From: Streptomyces umbrinus
GTDB lineage: Bacteria; Actinomycetota; Actinomycetes; Streptomycetales; Streptomycetaceae
Length of the DNA: 64,000 nt
NCBI RefSeq assembly: GCF_030817415.1
Contig: NZ_JAUSZI010000002.1
Coordinates: forward strand, 7,688,001 to 7,752,000
Direction of reading: 5' to 3'
In this document: positions 33,152-42,197 of the stretch, piece after piece
How the letters are laid out: every line of letters begins with the position of its first letter
Position numbering within the stretch: the stretch's first letter is position 1
Position numbers and translations under genes: made by a program
Notes under the pieces: model-generated
The model's input: the letters and a program-made list of their open reading frames with translations, nothing else
The model's database searches: none
What the model was told of the DNA's origin: nothing

Positions 33152-34333
33152 ATGGCAGCAGGACGAGAGCGGCGCGCTGAAGCCGATACGTTCACGGCCC
33201 GGTTGAAGAAGCAGGTTCACCGGGTCCGCACCGGCCTGCGCAGATCCGCCGTCGACTACTTCCGCGGCGACGGATCCGACTGGGTCGCGCTCGCCGGTCT
33301 GCTGCTGACCATTCCCGTGATCGCCTGCCTCACACTCATGAACTCGGTCTGGTGCTCGCCGGCGCTGCTGGTCCTGCCGATCGTCGCCGGCGGACTGCTG
33401 CTGCGGCCGTCGAGTCTGCTCGGGCTGTACGCCGCGGCCGCCACCGCGCTGATCGTGGAGTCCGTGAAACTCGGGCCGTACACGGAGGGGCCATCCCGGG
33501 TGACGCCCGGGATCGTGCTGGTCGTGGCCGCGTGCGGGTTCTTCGGGCTGCTGATCGCCCAGTTCCGCAGCCGGGTGGGTGTGCCGTGGCGGCGGGGCGG
33601 GACCATGCTGTTCGACCTCCGCGAGCGGATCCGGGTGCAGAGCAAGTTGCCGAAGCTGCCGATGGGTTGGCATCGGGAGATGGCTCTGCGGCCGGCCGGC
33701 GGGCAGTCGTTCTCCGGCGACTTCGTCGTCGCTGCCCGTACGAACGGGGGCCGCACGCTCGAAGTGGTCCTGACGGACGTCTCCGGCAAGGGGATGGACG
33801 CGGGGTCGCGTGCGCTGCTGTTGTCCGGGGCGTTCGGGGGGCTGCTGGGCTCGCTTCCCCCGCACGCGTTCCTGCCCGCGGCGAACGGGTATCTGCTCCG
33901 GCAGGACTGGGACGAGGGGTTCGCCACGTCGATCCACTTGGTCCTGGACCTGGACTCGGGCGACTACGAACTGTTCTCCGCCGGGCATCCGCCGGGGCTT
34001 CAGCTCAGCGCGGGGAGTGGGCGCTGGGAGGAGAAGGCCGCGGAGGGGCCGTTGCTGGGGGTGTACGACGGGGCCCAGTTCGACCCGGTGAAGGGTTCGC
34101 TGCGGCCCGGGGATGTCCTGATGCTCTTCACGGACGGACTGGTCGAGACGTCCGACCGGGACATCGTCGAGGGCATCGACCGGCTGACCGGCGAAGCCGA
34201 CCGGTATGTGGCCGGGGGCTTCCATGGCGCCGCCTGGCACCTCATCGAGGCGGTCGCGAAGGACGTGAACGACGACCGGGCGCTGTTGCTGATCTGCCGG
34301 GAGGGCGCGACGACGGGGCCGGCGACGGTCTGA
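33152..34333 (+). CDS. Membrane PP2C/SpoIIE-type protein serine phosphatase
   Basis: 393 residues. Four hydrophobic segments (about residues 45-60, 67-85, 90-105 and 120-137) form a membrane domain. A SpoIIE-type phosphatase domain follows: SGDFVVAAR, VVLTDVSGKGMDAG (metal-binding Asp), SAGHPPGLQLS and MLFTDGLVETSD. It should remove phosphate from a Ser/Thr protein, usually an anti-anti-sigma factor in Streptomyces. No sigma-factor or anti-sigma gene is nearby. ATG 33152 is preceded by a -10-like box at short distance, so the mRNA may be leaderless. Confidence 0.9.
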   Translation: MAAGRERRAEADTFTARLKKQVHRVRTGLRRSAVDYFRGDGSDWVALAGLLLTIPVIACLTLMNSVWCSPALLVLPIVAGGLLLRPSSLLGLYAAAATALIVESVKLGPYTEGPSRVTPGIVLVVAACGFFGLLIAQFRSRVGVPWRRGGTMLFDLRERIRVQSKLPKLPMGWHREMALRPAGGQSFSGDFVVAARTNGGRTLEVVLTDVSGKGMDAGSRALLLSGAFGGLLGSLPPHAFLPAANGYLLRQDWDEGFATSIHLVLDLDSGDYELFSAGHPPGLQLSAGSGRWEEKAAEGPLLGVYDGAQFDPVKGSLRPGDVLMLFTDGLVETSDRDIVEGIDRLTGEADRYVAGGFHGAAWHLIEAVAKDVNDDRALLLICREGATTGPATV

Positions 34334-34910
34334 GTTGTTGGGGGTTCGGGTTCGTCTGCGGGTGGGTGGGGGCTGATCGCGCAGTTCCCCGCGCCCCTGG
34401 GGTGGTTGGGGGCGGACGTCCGTCTCTCCGGTGCGGGGCCGCGCCGGAATGTCCGCCCGCAGCGGAAGCCGCAACCCCCGCTTGCCAAGGCGACCCCCTT
34501 CCCACGTCCTCGTAAGCTGCGGCCACACATCCCGCCACGCCCCCTCCGGCCGGTACCCCGCCAGGGACGCGGGCCGGAGGGAGGCGCCCCTTCAGGGGCG
34601 CGGGGAACGGCGCGAGCAACCACGTCGGACCGTCACGCGGCGAACAGGCCTCGGCCACCGGTGTCTTTAGGGGCGCGGGGAACTGCGCGAGCAACCACGA
34701 TGGACCGTCACGTGACAAACAGGCCTCGGCCACCGGTCTTCAGGGGCGCGGGGAACTGCGCGACCAGCCACGGCGGACCCGCACTCACCAATCCGCCCCA
34801 GTCCCCCACCCACCCCGGGGCGGAGCCCAAGGTTTCGGGAAGGGGTGGGGTTGGGGAAGAGAAAGGCCGCCCACAGCAACCCACACCACACAAGACGAAC
34901 GCGGTCGGCC
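34334..34910. other. 577-bp repeat-rich gap without genes
   Basis: The gap is bounded by the phosphatase and the antiporter, both ending here. It contains a palindrome half at 34376-34402 (GCGCAGTTCCCCGCGCCCCTG) and three tandem units (next entry). No coding frame with credible codon usage was found. Confidence 0.6.
34594..34780. repeat. Three tandem copies of an approximately 75-bp unit
   Basis: Each unit begins AGGGGCGCGGGGAACTGCGCGA (one base differs in the first) at 34594, 34669 and 34742. It continues through AACCACG-x-x-GGACCGTCACG and ends ACAGGCCTCGGCCACCGGT. The periods are 75 and 73 bp. The third copy breaks off after CGGCGGACC. The start of the unit is the dispersed GC-rich repeat. 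Confidence 0.8.
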
Positions 34911-36089
34911 TCAGCCGACCCGTGCCACGTCCCGCTCGACCTCCGCGTCGGACCGCCCCCCGGGCAACACCCGGGCCAGCCACCCCGACCGCCCCGCAGC
35001 CAACGGCCCAAGAACAGCCAGCAACAACACATACCCCGCGATGAACGGCGACAGCCGATCATCGAGCCCCGCCACCGCGGCCATCGTCGCAAGGATGAGC
35101 GCGAACTCCCCCCGAGCAAGAAGAGTCGTGGAGATATTGGCGGCGGGCCCGGCCCCGAACCCGTACACCCGAGCCGCCCCAAGACCGGCAAGCACGTTCA
35201 TGACGAGCGTCAGCGCCACCGCGGCCAGCACGGGCCAGAGCACGGTGGGCAGGTCACCGGGATCGATGGACAGCCCGAACGCGAAGAAGAACATCGCGCC
35301 GAAGGCGTCCCGCAACGGATGCACAAGCTTCCGTATCCGCTCCCCGGAGGACGTGCTGCCGAGCATCAGCCCGACCATGAACGCCCCGATCGCGTCCGCC
35401 ACCCCGAACCACTCCGAGACCCCCGCCATGAACACGGCCGCCCCGAGGAAGGAGATGACCAGCAGCTCGTCGTCCTTCGTGTCGAAGAGCCGCCCCACCA
35501 CCCGCGTACCGAACCGCGCCGCGAGGGCGAGCAGCAGCAGGAAGGCGAAGGCCTTGCCGCCGTCGAGGACGGCCGCGCCGAGGGAGTTCGCGCCGGACAG
35601 GATCGGCTGGAGGGCCGCCAGGTAGAGGGCGAGGAAGACGTCCTCGACGACGATGATGCCGAGGATCGGCTTGGTCTCGGGGTTCCCGAGCCGCCCCGTG
35701 TCCACGAGCACCTTCGTCACGATCGCGGACGACGAGATGCCCAGCACCCCGGCGAGGACCAGCGCCTCGGAGGTGCCCCAGCCGAGGGCGAATCCGAAGC
35801 CCAGGCCCGCGCCGACGTTCAGCGCGAGGTACGTCCCTCCGGCGAGAGCCATCCGGCGCCCGCCCGCCTTGAGGTCGTCCATGTGGAACTCGAGGCCGAG
35901 GTAGAAGAGCAGCAGGACCAGGCCGAGTGAGGAGAGCATCTCCATGTCGTGCGGGTCCGAGACGAGCACGATGCCGGGCGTGTGGGGGCCGAGCAGTATG
36001 CCGGCCAGGATGAAGAGGGGAATCGTGGGGAGCCCGATACGGGCACCCGCGCGGGCGAGAACGGCGGCGGCCAGAAAGGCGCCGCCCAT
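34911..36089 (-). CDS. Cation/proton antiporter, CPA2 (KefB/Na+-H+ exchanger) family
   Basis: 392 residues from ATG 36089, eleven to twelve membrane spans. IGLPTIPLFILAGILLGPHTPG opens the fold, FYLGLEFHMDDLK ends a span, VLGISSSAIVTKVLVD and SEWFGVADAIGAFMVGLMLG are the family's core regions. No RCK/TrkA-N domain is attached, as in the short CPA2 members. It exchanges Na+ or K+ for H+. ATG 36089 has no ribosome-binding site, while AAGGAGG lies nine bases before an ATC codon at 36116-36114 in the same frame; the added residues would be (I/M)GHAELLIA, which suits the first span. Confidence 0.88.
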   Translation of the reverse strand: MGGAFLAAAVLARAGARIGLPTIPLFILAGILLGPHTPGIVLVSDPHDMEMLSSLGLVLLLFYLGLEFHMDDLKAGGRRMALAGGTYLALNVGAGLGFGFALGWGTSEALVLAGVLGISSSAIVTKVLVDTGRLGNPETKPILGIIVVEDVFLALYLAALQPILSGANSLGAAVLDGGKAFAFLLLLALAARFGTRVVGRLFDTKDDELLVISFLGAAVFMAGVSEWFGVADAIGAFMVGLMLGSTSSGERIRKLVHPLRDAFGAMFFFAFGLSIDPGDLPTVLWPVLAAVALTLVMNVLAGLGAARVYGFGAGPAANISTTLLARGEFALILATMAAVAGLDDRLSPFIAGYVLLLAVLGPLAAGRSGWLARVLPGGRSDAEVERDVARVG

Positions 36090-36388
36090 GGCGATCAGAA
36101 GCTCTGCGTGTCCGATGGGCCCGTTCCTCCTTGGTCGAGAGAGCGGTAGAGGGGCTGGTCAGGGATTGGCCTGGAGATTGGTCAAGAGAGTGTCAAGGAA
36201 TCGTCAGTAATTAGTTTACCAAACGACCTGAAGTGCCGACCGGACCGTGCCGAGTGGTGGGGTTTACCCCAGTCGGACTCGGCGGTCGTCCTCATGGTCC
36301 CGAGTGGTCCCGAATCCGTAGTTTCGAGACATCGGCAGCGAGCGCGCTGGACGAGCGGGGCGACGAGTGAGGGAAGGCGGACCCGGCC

Positions 36389-37207
36389 ATGGGGCTGCGC
36401 AGGAAGCGGTACGAGGACGGGGACGCCGTACAGGTACAGGGCACGAGCGGGCCGGTGGGGGACTGGGCCGTCGAACTGCGGGGCGTGCGGCGGCAGTACG
36501 GGCGCGGTGCCTCCGCCGTGCACGCCCTGCGCGGTATCGACCTCGCGCTCCCGCGCGGCAGCTTCACCGCCGTGATGGGACCGTCCGGCTCGGGCAAGTC
36601 CACGTTCCTGCAGTGCTCGGCCGGTCTCGACCGGCCGAGCGGCGGCACGGTCAGGCTCGGCGGCACGGACATCACCGGCATGAGCGAGAACAAGCTCACG
36701 GCGCTGAGGCGTTCGCGCCTCGGGTTCGTCTTCCAGGCGTTCAACCTGCTGCCGTCGCTGACCGTCGAGCAGAACGTGGTGCTGCCGATGCGCCTGGCCG
36801 GCCATCGGCCCGACCGGCGCCGGGCGGCCGCGGTCCTCGGTCAGGTGGGCCTCGACGGCCTCGGGCGCCGACGCCCCGGCCAGCTCTCCGGCGGGCAGCA
36901 GCAGCGCGTCGCCATCGCCCGCGCCCTCGTCACCCGGCCCGATGTCGTTTTCGCCGATGAGCCCACGGGGGCGCTCGACACCACCACCGCGGCCGAGGTT
37001 CTCGGTCTGCTGAGGCAGGCCGTGGACGGGCTCGGTGCCACCGTCGTCATGGTCACCCACGACCCGGCGGCCGCCGCCTGGTCCGACCGCGTCCTGTTCC
37101 TCGCCGACGGCTCGATCGTCGACCACCTGGAGCGTGCCCCGGCCGACCGGATCGCCGCCCGCATGGCGTCGCTGGCCGCGCCCTCCTTCTCGGGAGCGGC
37201 AGCCTGA
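36389..37207 (+). CDS. ABC exporter ATPase (MacB/LolD-like)
   Basis: 272 residues. Walker A is GPSGSGKST, the Q-loop is in LGFVFQAFNLLPSLTVEQNV, the signature is LSGGQQQRVAIARAL, Walker B is VVFADEPTGALD, and the switch is VVMVTHDPAAAA. The FQAFNLLP and DEPTGALD sequences mark the MacB/FtsE-type family that works with FtsX-like permeases. The TGA of this gene overlaps the ATG of the permease by one base. An ATG 36389 with GGAAGGCGG upstream is used. The intergenic space 36090-36388 contains the divergent promoters of this operon and the antiporter. Confidence 0.93.
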   Translation: MGLRRKRYEDGDAVQVQGTSGPVGDWAVELRGVRRQYGRGASAVHALRGIDLALPRGSFTAVMGPSGSGKSTFLQCSAGLDRPSGGTVRLGGTDITGMSENKLTALRRSRLGFVFQAFNLLPSLTVEQNVVLPMRLAGHRPDRRRAAAVLGQVGLDGLGRRRPGQLSGGQQQRVAIARALVTRPDVVFADEPTGALDTTTAAEVLGLLRQAVDGLGATVVMVTHDPAAAAWSDRVLFLADGSIVDHLERAPADRIAARMASLAAPSFSGAAA

Positions 37208-39660
37208 TGTTCGTGCCCAACGGCCTCGCCCGCGCCGCCGTCCGCTTCAAGCCCGCCGCCTTCGTGGGCACGTTCGTCGCGCTCGCCATGGCCGCGTTCA
37301 TCGTCTCGGCCTGCGGGATCCTCCTGGAGACCGGCCTACGGGCCTCGGTTCCGCCCGTCCGGTACGCCGACGCCCCGGTGGTCGCCGCCGCCGACCAGCG
37401 GGCCCACCTCGTCACCGGCCACGGCGACAACCGCGAGGACGACGCCGTGCCGGTCCCGGACAGGGCCTGGCTGGACAACTCCCTGGTGGCGAAGGCCGGT
37501 TCGGTGCCCGGCGCGCGGACGGCGGTGCCGGATGTGACCTTCCCCGTCCAGACGCGTACGGGTGAGCAGGTCACCGCCCACGGCTGGGGCTCCACCGCTT
37601 TCACCGGCGAGCGACCGACGTCCGGGCAGGCTCCCGGGGCAGGCGAAGTCGCCCTCACGAAGGGCGTCCTCCCGAACGGCAGGGTGGGCGACCGCATCAC
37701 CCTCACCACGGCCGACGGCCCCCGCACCTTCCGCGTATCCGGGCTCATGAAGGCCGGGGCGCCCACCGCCTGGTTCTCCGACACCGAAGCCGTACGAGTC
37801 TCCGGGCACCCCGGCCGCGTCGACGCCATCGCCGTTCTCCCGAAGCAGGGCGTGTCGGCCGGGACCCTCAAGTCCCAGGTGGAGCACGCTCTCGGCAACC
37901 GCGCCGAGGTGTACGCAGGGGGCGACCGCGGGACCGTCGAGGACTCCTCCCTCGCGGAGGCCAAGGAGATGCTCATCGCGCTCGGCGGCTCCTTCGGCGG
38001 TATCGCCGCGACGGTCGCCGTCTTCACGGCGATGGGCACCGTGGCGCTGTCCGTCGCCCAACGCGCCCGCGAGTTCGCCCTGTTGAGGGCCATCGGTACG
38101 ACCCCGCGTCAGATCCGCCGCTCCATCGCCACCGAGACCCTGCTCGTCGCACCCCTCGCCGGTCTGGCCGGCCTTCTGCCCGGGATCGCGCTGGCCGGCT
38201 GGTGGTTCGGACAGCTCAAGGACAAGGGTGCGATCCCGGAAGCCGTCGAGCTGTCCGTCTCGTACATCCCGCTCCTCTCGGCCGTCGGCGCGGTCCTCGT
38301 GGCCGCCCTGCTCGCCGGGTACGCGGCCGCGCGCCGCCCGTCGCGGATCAAGCCGGGCCAGGCCCTCACCGAGGCGTCCGTGGAGCGGCTGCGCCCGGGC
38401 TGGATCCGTACGCCTCTGGGGATCGCGGCGGCCGCCGGAGGCTGTGTCTGCGCGGGGCTCGCCGCCTCGCTGACCGGCGAGGACGCGGCCAACGCGGCGC
38501 TGGGCATCGTCATGCTGTTCATGCTGGCCGTGGCGCTGCTCGGACCGCTGGTCGCACGGGCCTGCGCCGCCCTGTTCGGGCTCCCGCTGCGCGGCGCGGG
38601 CGCGTCCGCCTCACTCGCCGCCGCCAACTCCCGTACGAACGCCCGCCGTCTGGCCTCCGCGATCACCCCGATCGTCCTCGCGATGGCCTTCTCGTCCGTC
38701 CTCGTCTTCATGCACACCAGTGAGGAGCGGGTCACCCAGGAGCAGCAGCGGGACGGCATCGTGGCCGACCACATCGTGACGTCGAACGGGGGACTGGCTC
38801 CGGACGCCGTGCGCGCGGCCGCCCGCGCACCCGAAGTCACCGCCGCCGTCGGCCTGTTGAAGACCGAGGTGCTCGTGCGGGCGAACGGGTACCTGGACTC
38901 GGCCTCCACCCAGGGCGTCACGGGCTCGGCACGCGACCTGGCCCGGGTGCAGGACCTGAACGTCGACAAGGGCGCCCTGTCCCTGAAGCGGGGCGAGATC
39001 GCGGTTGACGCCTCACTGGCCGAGAACGCCGGCGTCGGCGTGGGCGACCGGATGGAACTGCGCCTGCCCGACGGCACGAAGACGTCCCCGCGCATCGTGG
39101 CGACGTACGAGCGGGGCATGGGCCTGTCCCAGGTCACCATGGGTCAGGCCGACTTGGCGGGCCACGTCAGCTCCGCCTTCGCCACGGAGGTCTGGACGAA
39201 GGGCGGGAGTGCCGGTGCTCTGGCGAAGATGGGCACTGTCCTGGACCGCGCGGACTACACGACCGCCCAGTCCCTCGACCGTGAGCTCAACGCCTGGGCG
39301 AACACCGTCATGGCGGCCGTCCTCGGCGGATTCGCGGCCGTCGCCGCCGCCAACACCCTGGTGATGACGGTCCTCGACCGCCGGCGCGAGCTGGGCACGC
39401 TGCGGCTCATCGGTTCCACCCGCCGCCAGGTGATGCGCATGATCCGCTGGGAGGCCCTGCTCGTCGCACTCGCCGGCATTGCTCTCGGCACGGCCATCGC
39501 GCTCGCCACGCTCGTCCCGATGATGAAGGGCCTGACGGGCCAGGCACCGTACATACCCCCGCTGGTGTACGGCTCGTTCGCGGCGGCCATTGTGATCCTC
39601 GGCCTGACGGCGGCGACCGTACCGGCGCGGGCCGCGATCCGGGGCACACTCGACCCATGA
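37207..39660 (+). CDS. ABC exporter permease with two FtsX/MacB domains
   Basis: 817 residues. A first span (residues about 14-38) and a periplasmic-type domain (about 40-250) are followed by the FtsX bundle (260-380, ALSVAQRAREFALLRAIGTTPRQIRRSI). A linker with more spans (400-460) leads to a second copy: span, outer domain (500-690) and spans 695-810 with VLDRRRELGTLRLIGSTRRQVMRMIRWE. This duplicated layout is that of Streptomyces FtsX-type exporters of about 800 residues. Its substrate is unknown; relatives move antimicrobial peptides or lipoproteins. It begins at the ATG overlapping the ATPase stop (TGATG). Confidence 0.92.
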   Translation: MFVPNGLARAAVRFKPAAFVGTFVALAMAAFIVSACGILLETGLRASVPPVRYADAPVVAAADQRAHLVTGHGDNREDDAVPVPDRAWLDNSLVAKAGSVPGARTAVPDVTFPVQTRTGEQVTAHGWGSTAFTGERPTSGQAPGAGEVALTKGVLPNGRVGDRITLTTADGPRTFRVSGLMKAGAPTAWFSDTEAVRVSGHPGRVDAIAVLPKQGVSAGTLKSQVEHALGNRAEVYAGGDRGTVEDSSLAEAKEMLIALGGSFGGIAATVAVFTAMGTVALSVAQRAREFALLRAIGTTPRQIRRSIATETLLVAPLAGLAGLLPGIALAGWWFGQLKDKGAIPEAVELSVSYIPLLSAVGAVLVAALLAGYAAARRPSRIKPGQALTEASVERLRPGWIRTPLGIAAAAGGCVCAGLAASLTGEDAANAALGIVMLFMLAVALLGPLVARACAALFGLPLRGAGASASLAAANSRTNARRLASAITPIVLAMAFSSVLVFMHTSEERVTQEQQRDGIVADHIVTSNGGLAPDAVRAAARAPEVTAAVGLLKTEVLVRANGYLDSASTQGVTGSARDLARVQDLNVDKGALSLKRGEIAVDASLAENAGVGVGDRMELRLPDGTKTSPRIVATYERGMGLSQVTMGQADLAGHVSSAFATEVWTKGGSAGALAKMGTVLDRADYTTAQSLDRELNAWANTVMAAVLGGFAAVAAANTLVMTVLDRRRELGTLRLIGSTRRQVMRMIRWEALLVALAGIALGTAIALATLVPMMKGLTGQAPYIPPLVYGSFAAAIVILGLTAATVPARAAIRGTLDP

Positions 39661-40139
39661 ACGAGAACGAGCGCCGAGTGACCGAGAGACCCCTGCTGAC
39701 CCTCACCGAGGTCGAGGCCGTGGCCCGGAACGCGCACGCGGCCCAGACGGACAAGGCGGGCCGCCCGTACACCGAACACCTCCTGGCCGTGGCCGACGGG
39801 GTGCGGGCCCGCGGCGGCGACGAGGAACAGATCGCCGCCGCCTGGCTGCACGACTCCGTCGAGGACGACGCGCTCTCCGAGGACTGGCTCCGCGAGGCCG
39901 CCCTGTCGCGGCGCACGAAGGACATCGTCCTGGCCCTCACCAAGCGGAAGGACGAGCCCCCGGAGGCCTACGCCGACCGCATCCTGGCCACCCCGGGAGC
40001 CCTCCTCGTGAAGGAGTCCGACCTCGCCCACAACGCGAACCCGGCCCGCCTGGCGGCCCTGGACGAGTTCACCCGGGCCCGCCTGACCCAGAAGTACACG
40101 AAGATGCGCAAACTTCTGGGCCTGGCAAAGGCCCCGTAA
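39657..40139 (+). CDS. HD-domain phosphohydrolase (RelA/SpoT-like)
   Basis: 160 residues. The N-terminal half has HLLAVADGVRARGGDEEQIAAAWLHDSVEDD, the HD motif of RelA/SpoT-type ppGpp hydrolases (HDVVEDT) and related small enzymes. ESDLAHNANPARLAAL is the second conserved Asp region, and the protein stops there, as in SpoT-like hydrolases without a synthetase domain. It could hydrolyse (p)ppGpp or a similar nucleotide; this is inference from the motif. Its ATG overlaps the permease gene's TGA by four bases (ATGA), so it is part of the exporter operon. A dispersed repeat follows the stop. Confidence 0.83.
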   Translation: MNENERRVTERPLLTLTEVEAVARNAHAAQTDKAGRPYTEHLLAVADGVRARGGDEEQIAAAWLHDSVEDDALSEDWLREAALSRRTKDIVLALTKRKDEPPEAYADRILATPGALLVKESDLAHNANPARLAALDEFTRARLTQKYTKMRKLLGLAKAP

Positions 40140-40172
40140 GGGGCGCGGGGAACTGCGCGACCAGCCACAACG
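40134..40172. repeat. Dispersed GC-rich repeat at the end of the HD gene
   Basis: CCGTAAGGGGCGCGGGGAACTGCGCGACCAGCC. The copy begins inside the last codons of the HD gene and continues into the space before the convergent acyltransferase gene. Confidence 0.65.
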
Positions 40173-40238
40173 CACCCGCAGGTTCATACGACGTGTTCCC
40201 ACGCGGAGCGCTCCGCAGGGGCGCTACAGGGGCGCGCC

Positions 40239-41423
40239 CTAAGACTTGGCCCGCTCCCGGGCCAACTCCGTCGCGTCCCTCTTGAACGCCCACTCCATCT
40301 TCGGCTCCATCGCGAAGCGGAACGCCCGCTGCACAGGCGGAGTACACAGCACAGTGATGACCGCGGCAGCGGCGACCGTGAGGAAGATCTCGCCGAGCGG
40401 CTGGTTCAGCCACGCGTACTCCTCGTACCAGCCCCAGAAACGGGAGCCCTTGGCGAGGAAGCCGTGCAGCAGATAGCCGTACAGCGTGCCCGCGCCCAGC
40501 ACGGTGAACCACATCCTGCGGCGCGGTACCCAGGCGAAGAAGCACGAGGTGAGCACCATCGAGCAGCCGAACATGGCGAGTGTCATCACGACACCGGCCC
40601 ACCAGGGGGAGCCCAACTCCTGGGCGCTGTCACGGTGGTAGAACCACGCCGAGCTCATGCGCGGCCCCGCCCAGTAGGCGAAGGTGAGCGCGCCCAGGAG
40701 GACCGGCACCGACAGGATCCGCACCTCGCGGCGCCGCATGAGCTGGAAGTGCTCGGGCTTCATGAACAGGCCCACGACGAAGAACGGCAGGAACTGCAGG
40801 ACCCGCTGGAGGTCCAGGTCGTCGCCGATGTCAGGAGAGACGGAGGCGAGGATCGCGATGGCGAGCGCGAGCGGCACGGGCCAGCGCACGACCTTCCACA
40901 GCGGGACCGTCATCCGCCACACGAACAGCGCGACCAGGAACCACGTGAGGTACCAGGGGTCGAGCAGGCTGATCGGATGGCTCGGGTCGTCGTCAGCCCA
41001 CTTCTTGAAGAGGGAGTACGCGACCTCGAAGAGGATGTACGGCACGGCGATGCCCGTGACCAGCCGCTGGAGCCGGTCGGTGCGCATGTCGAAACTGCGG
41101 GAGAAGTAGCCGGAGATGAGGATGAAGGCCGGCATGTGGAAGGTGTAGACGACCATGTAGAGCGCCTCGGCGGCGCGGCTGTGGTCGGTCAGCGGTTCCC
41201 AGGCGTGACCCATCGCGACGAACACGATCGCCAGATACTTGGCGTTGTCGAAGAACGCGTCGCGCTGCTTGGCGGGCTTGGTGCCCGGCCCGGTGGTGGC
41301 GGTACCCGGTTGCGGGGATCCCGGGTTCCGTGGTGGTCGCGGGCTCGGTACACCCGGCGCCGGTGTCTGTGCCGACGGGAGCGGAGCCCTCTGATGGCCG
41401 TACGGACGGAGCGAGTTCGTCAC
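40239..41423 (-). CDS. Membrane acyltransferase (acyltransferase_3 family)
   Basis: 394 residues. After a 50-residue Pro-rich cytoplasmic tail, FFDNAKYLAIVFVAMGHAWEPL opens the acyltransferase_3 domain with its conserved His. About ten spans follow (TFHMPAFILISGYFSRSF, LLDPWYLTWFLVALFVWR, LQFLPFFVVGLFMKPE, LYGYLLHGFLAK). The family moves acyl groups onto sugars, polysaccharides or lipids, or makes membrane fatty acyl-glycoconjugates; the acceptor is unknown. GTG 41423 is chosen over the GTG four codons upstream because GGGAGG precedes it. It is convergent with the HD gene. Confidence 0.82.
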   Translation of the reverse strand: MTNSLRPYGHQRAPLPSAQTPAPGVPSPRPPRNPGSPQPGTATTGPGTKPAKQRDAFFDNAKYLAIVFVAMGHAWEPLTDHSRAAEALYMVVYTFHMPAFILISGYFSRSFDMRTDRLQRLVTGIAVPYILFEVAYSLFKKWADDDPSHPISLLDPWYLTWFLVALFVWRMTVPLWKVVRWPVPLALAIAILASVSPDIGDDLDLQRVLQFLPFFVVGLFMKPEHFQLMRRREVRILSVPVLLGALTFAYWAGPRMSSAWFYHRDSAQELGSPWWAGVVMTLAMFGCSMVLTSCFFAWVPRRRMWFTVLGAGTLYGYLLHGFLAKGSRFWGWYEEYAWLNQPLGEIFLTVAAAAVITVLCTPPVQRAFRFAMEPKMEWAFKRDATELARERAKS

Positions 41424-42002
41424 AGACCCTCCCACCAGGAGCTGGGGGAGACGATCCTGGACCTCGCTGCGCGTGCGGGGGACGTGGCAGCGTAGAACAT
41501 CTGAGGCACCCTAGCGTTGTCTGTGTGATTTCGTAAAACCTCTGAGGCGAATCCTGCTTATCGCCGTACGGATACCCGGTATTTGGCGAAGTCGTCATGC
41601 GGATGCCTGTGTCGATCGTCATACCACAAGCGGGTGTTACGTCCTGCTTCGTCACGACTAAATGGTGCATAACGCCCGCGGGCGACTCTGGTGAAATGTC
41701 CGGTTGAGTCGTCTTTAGTGACCCCTCTTCAGTCTCGTTGCTGTGCCTGTGGCAACAATTCGAATTAGCTGCGAACAGGTTGTGTGGACGACTGTGTGGA
41801 CATGGAAACGATCTTCCTGAATTTCCCGTGAGGGGGATCGCTCGAATTGCCGTGCGACGCCCGGCTGTTCGCGTCCGTGACCGAAGGATGACTCTCCCGC
41901 CGCATACGCCGGGCTCGTTGGTGGCACGATGGTTCTGGCGGGGGTGCGCGGGGTTGCACCTCCGGGCCGGGAGAGCGGACCGACCGTAGGGTGTGATCAG
42001 TT
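41424..42002. other. 579-bp low-GC stretch without a clear gene
   Basis: AT content is higher than in the surroundings, especially 41500-41800. TCTGAGGC occurs twice as a direct repeat (about 41500 and 41543), and TGCCTGTGGCA (41747-41757) is an inverted repeat. A frame of 83 codons on the plus strand (41738-41989) is Arg- and Cys-rich and lacks a ribosome-binding site, so it was not called. Promoters for the divergent acyltransferase and small membrane protein genes must lie here. Confidence 0.5.
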
Positions 42003-42197
42003 GTGGCCATTTCGCTGTCAGTGGTGCTTCTGTTGGGGATCGTCCTGGTGGTGTTGATACGAGGGGGATCGATCAAGGGCGGGCCGGCGGTGGTCGCCGT
42101 GCTCTTCGGTTTCTTCCTCGCCTCCACAGGCATGGCGGACGACATCCAACGGTTCCTCAACTCGGTAGCGGAGACCATCAACTCGATCCAGTTCTGA
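42003..42197 (+). CDS. Small membrane protein, function unknown
   Basis: 64 residues from GTG 42003. Residues 3-19 (ISLSVVLLLGIVLVVLI) and 27-45 (GPAVVAVLFGFFLASTG) are two hydrophobic segments, linked by a short GGSIKG turn. The C-terminal DDIQRFLNSVAETINSIQF is an amphipathic helix. I have the impression that this kind of protein is common in Streptomyces near the clp locus and of unknown role; I cannot name a family. The gene is alone, with 350 bp to the next gene. Confidence 0.65.
   Translation: MAISLSVVLLLGIVLVVLIRGGSIKGGPAVVAVLFGFFLASTGMADDIQRFLNSVAETINSIQF

Noticed and set aside
34594..34780. Possible CRISPR array in the repeat-rich gap
   Set aside because: Only three units, and the whole 73-75 bp is repeated including the parts that would be spacers.
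36389..39660. Bacitracin-type peptide resistance (BceAB) module
   Set aside because: The ATPase/FtsX permease layout is similar, but there is no adjacent two-component system and the permease is of the duplicated actinobacterial type; substrate left open.
41738..41989. 83-codon open frame in the AT-rich gap before the small membrane protein
   Set aside because: No ribosome-binding site, Arg-rich and no recognisable fold; called non-coding.
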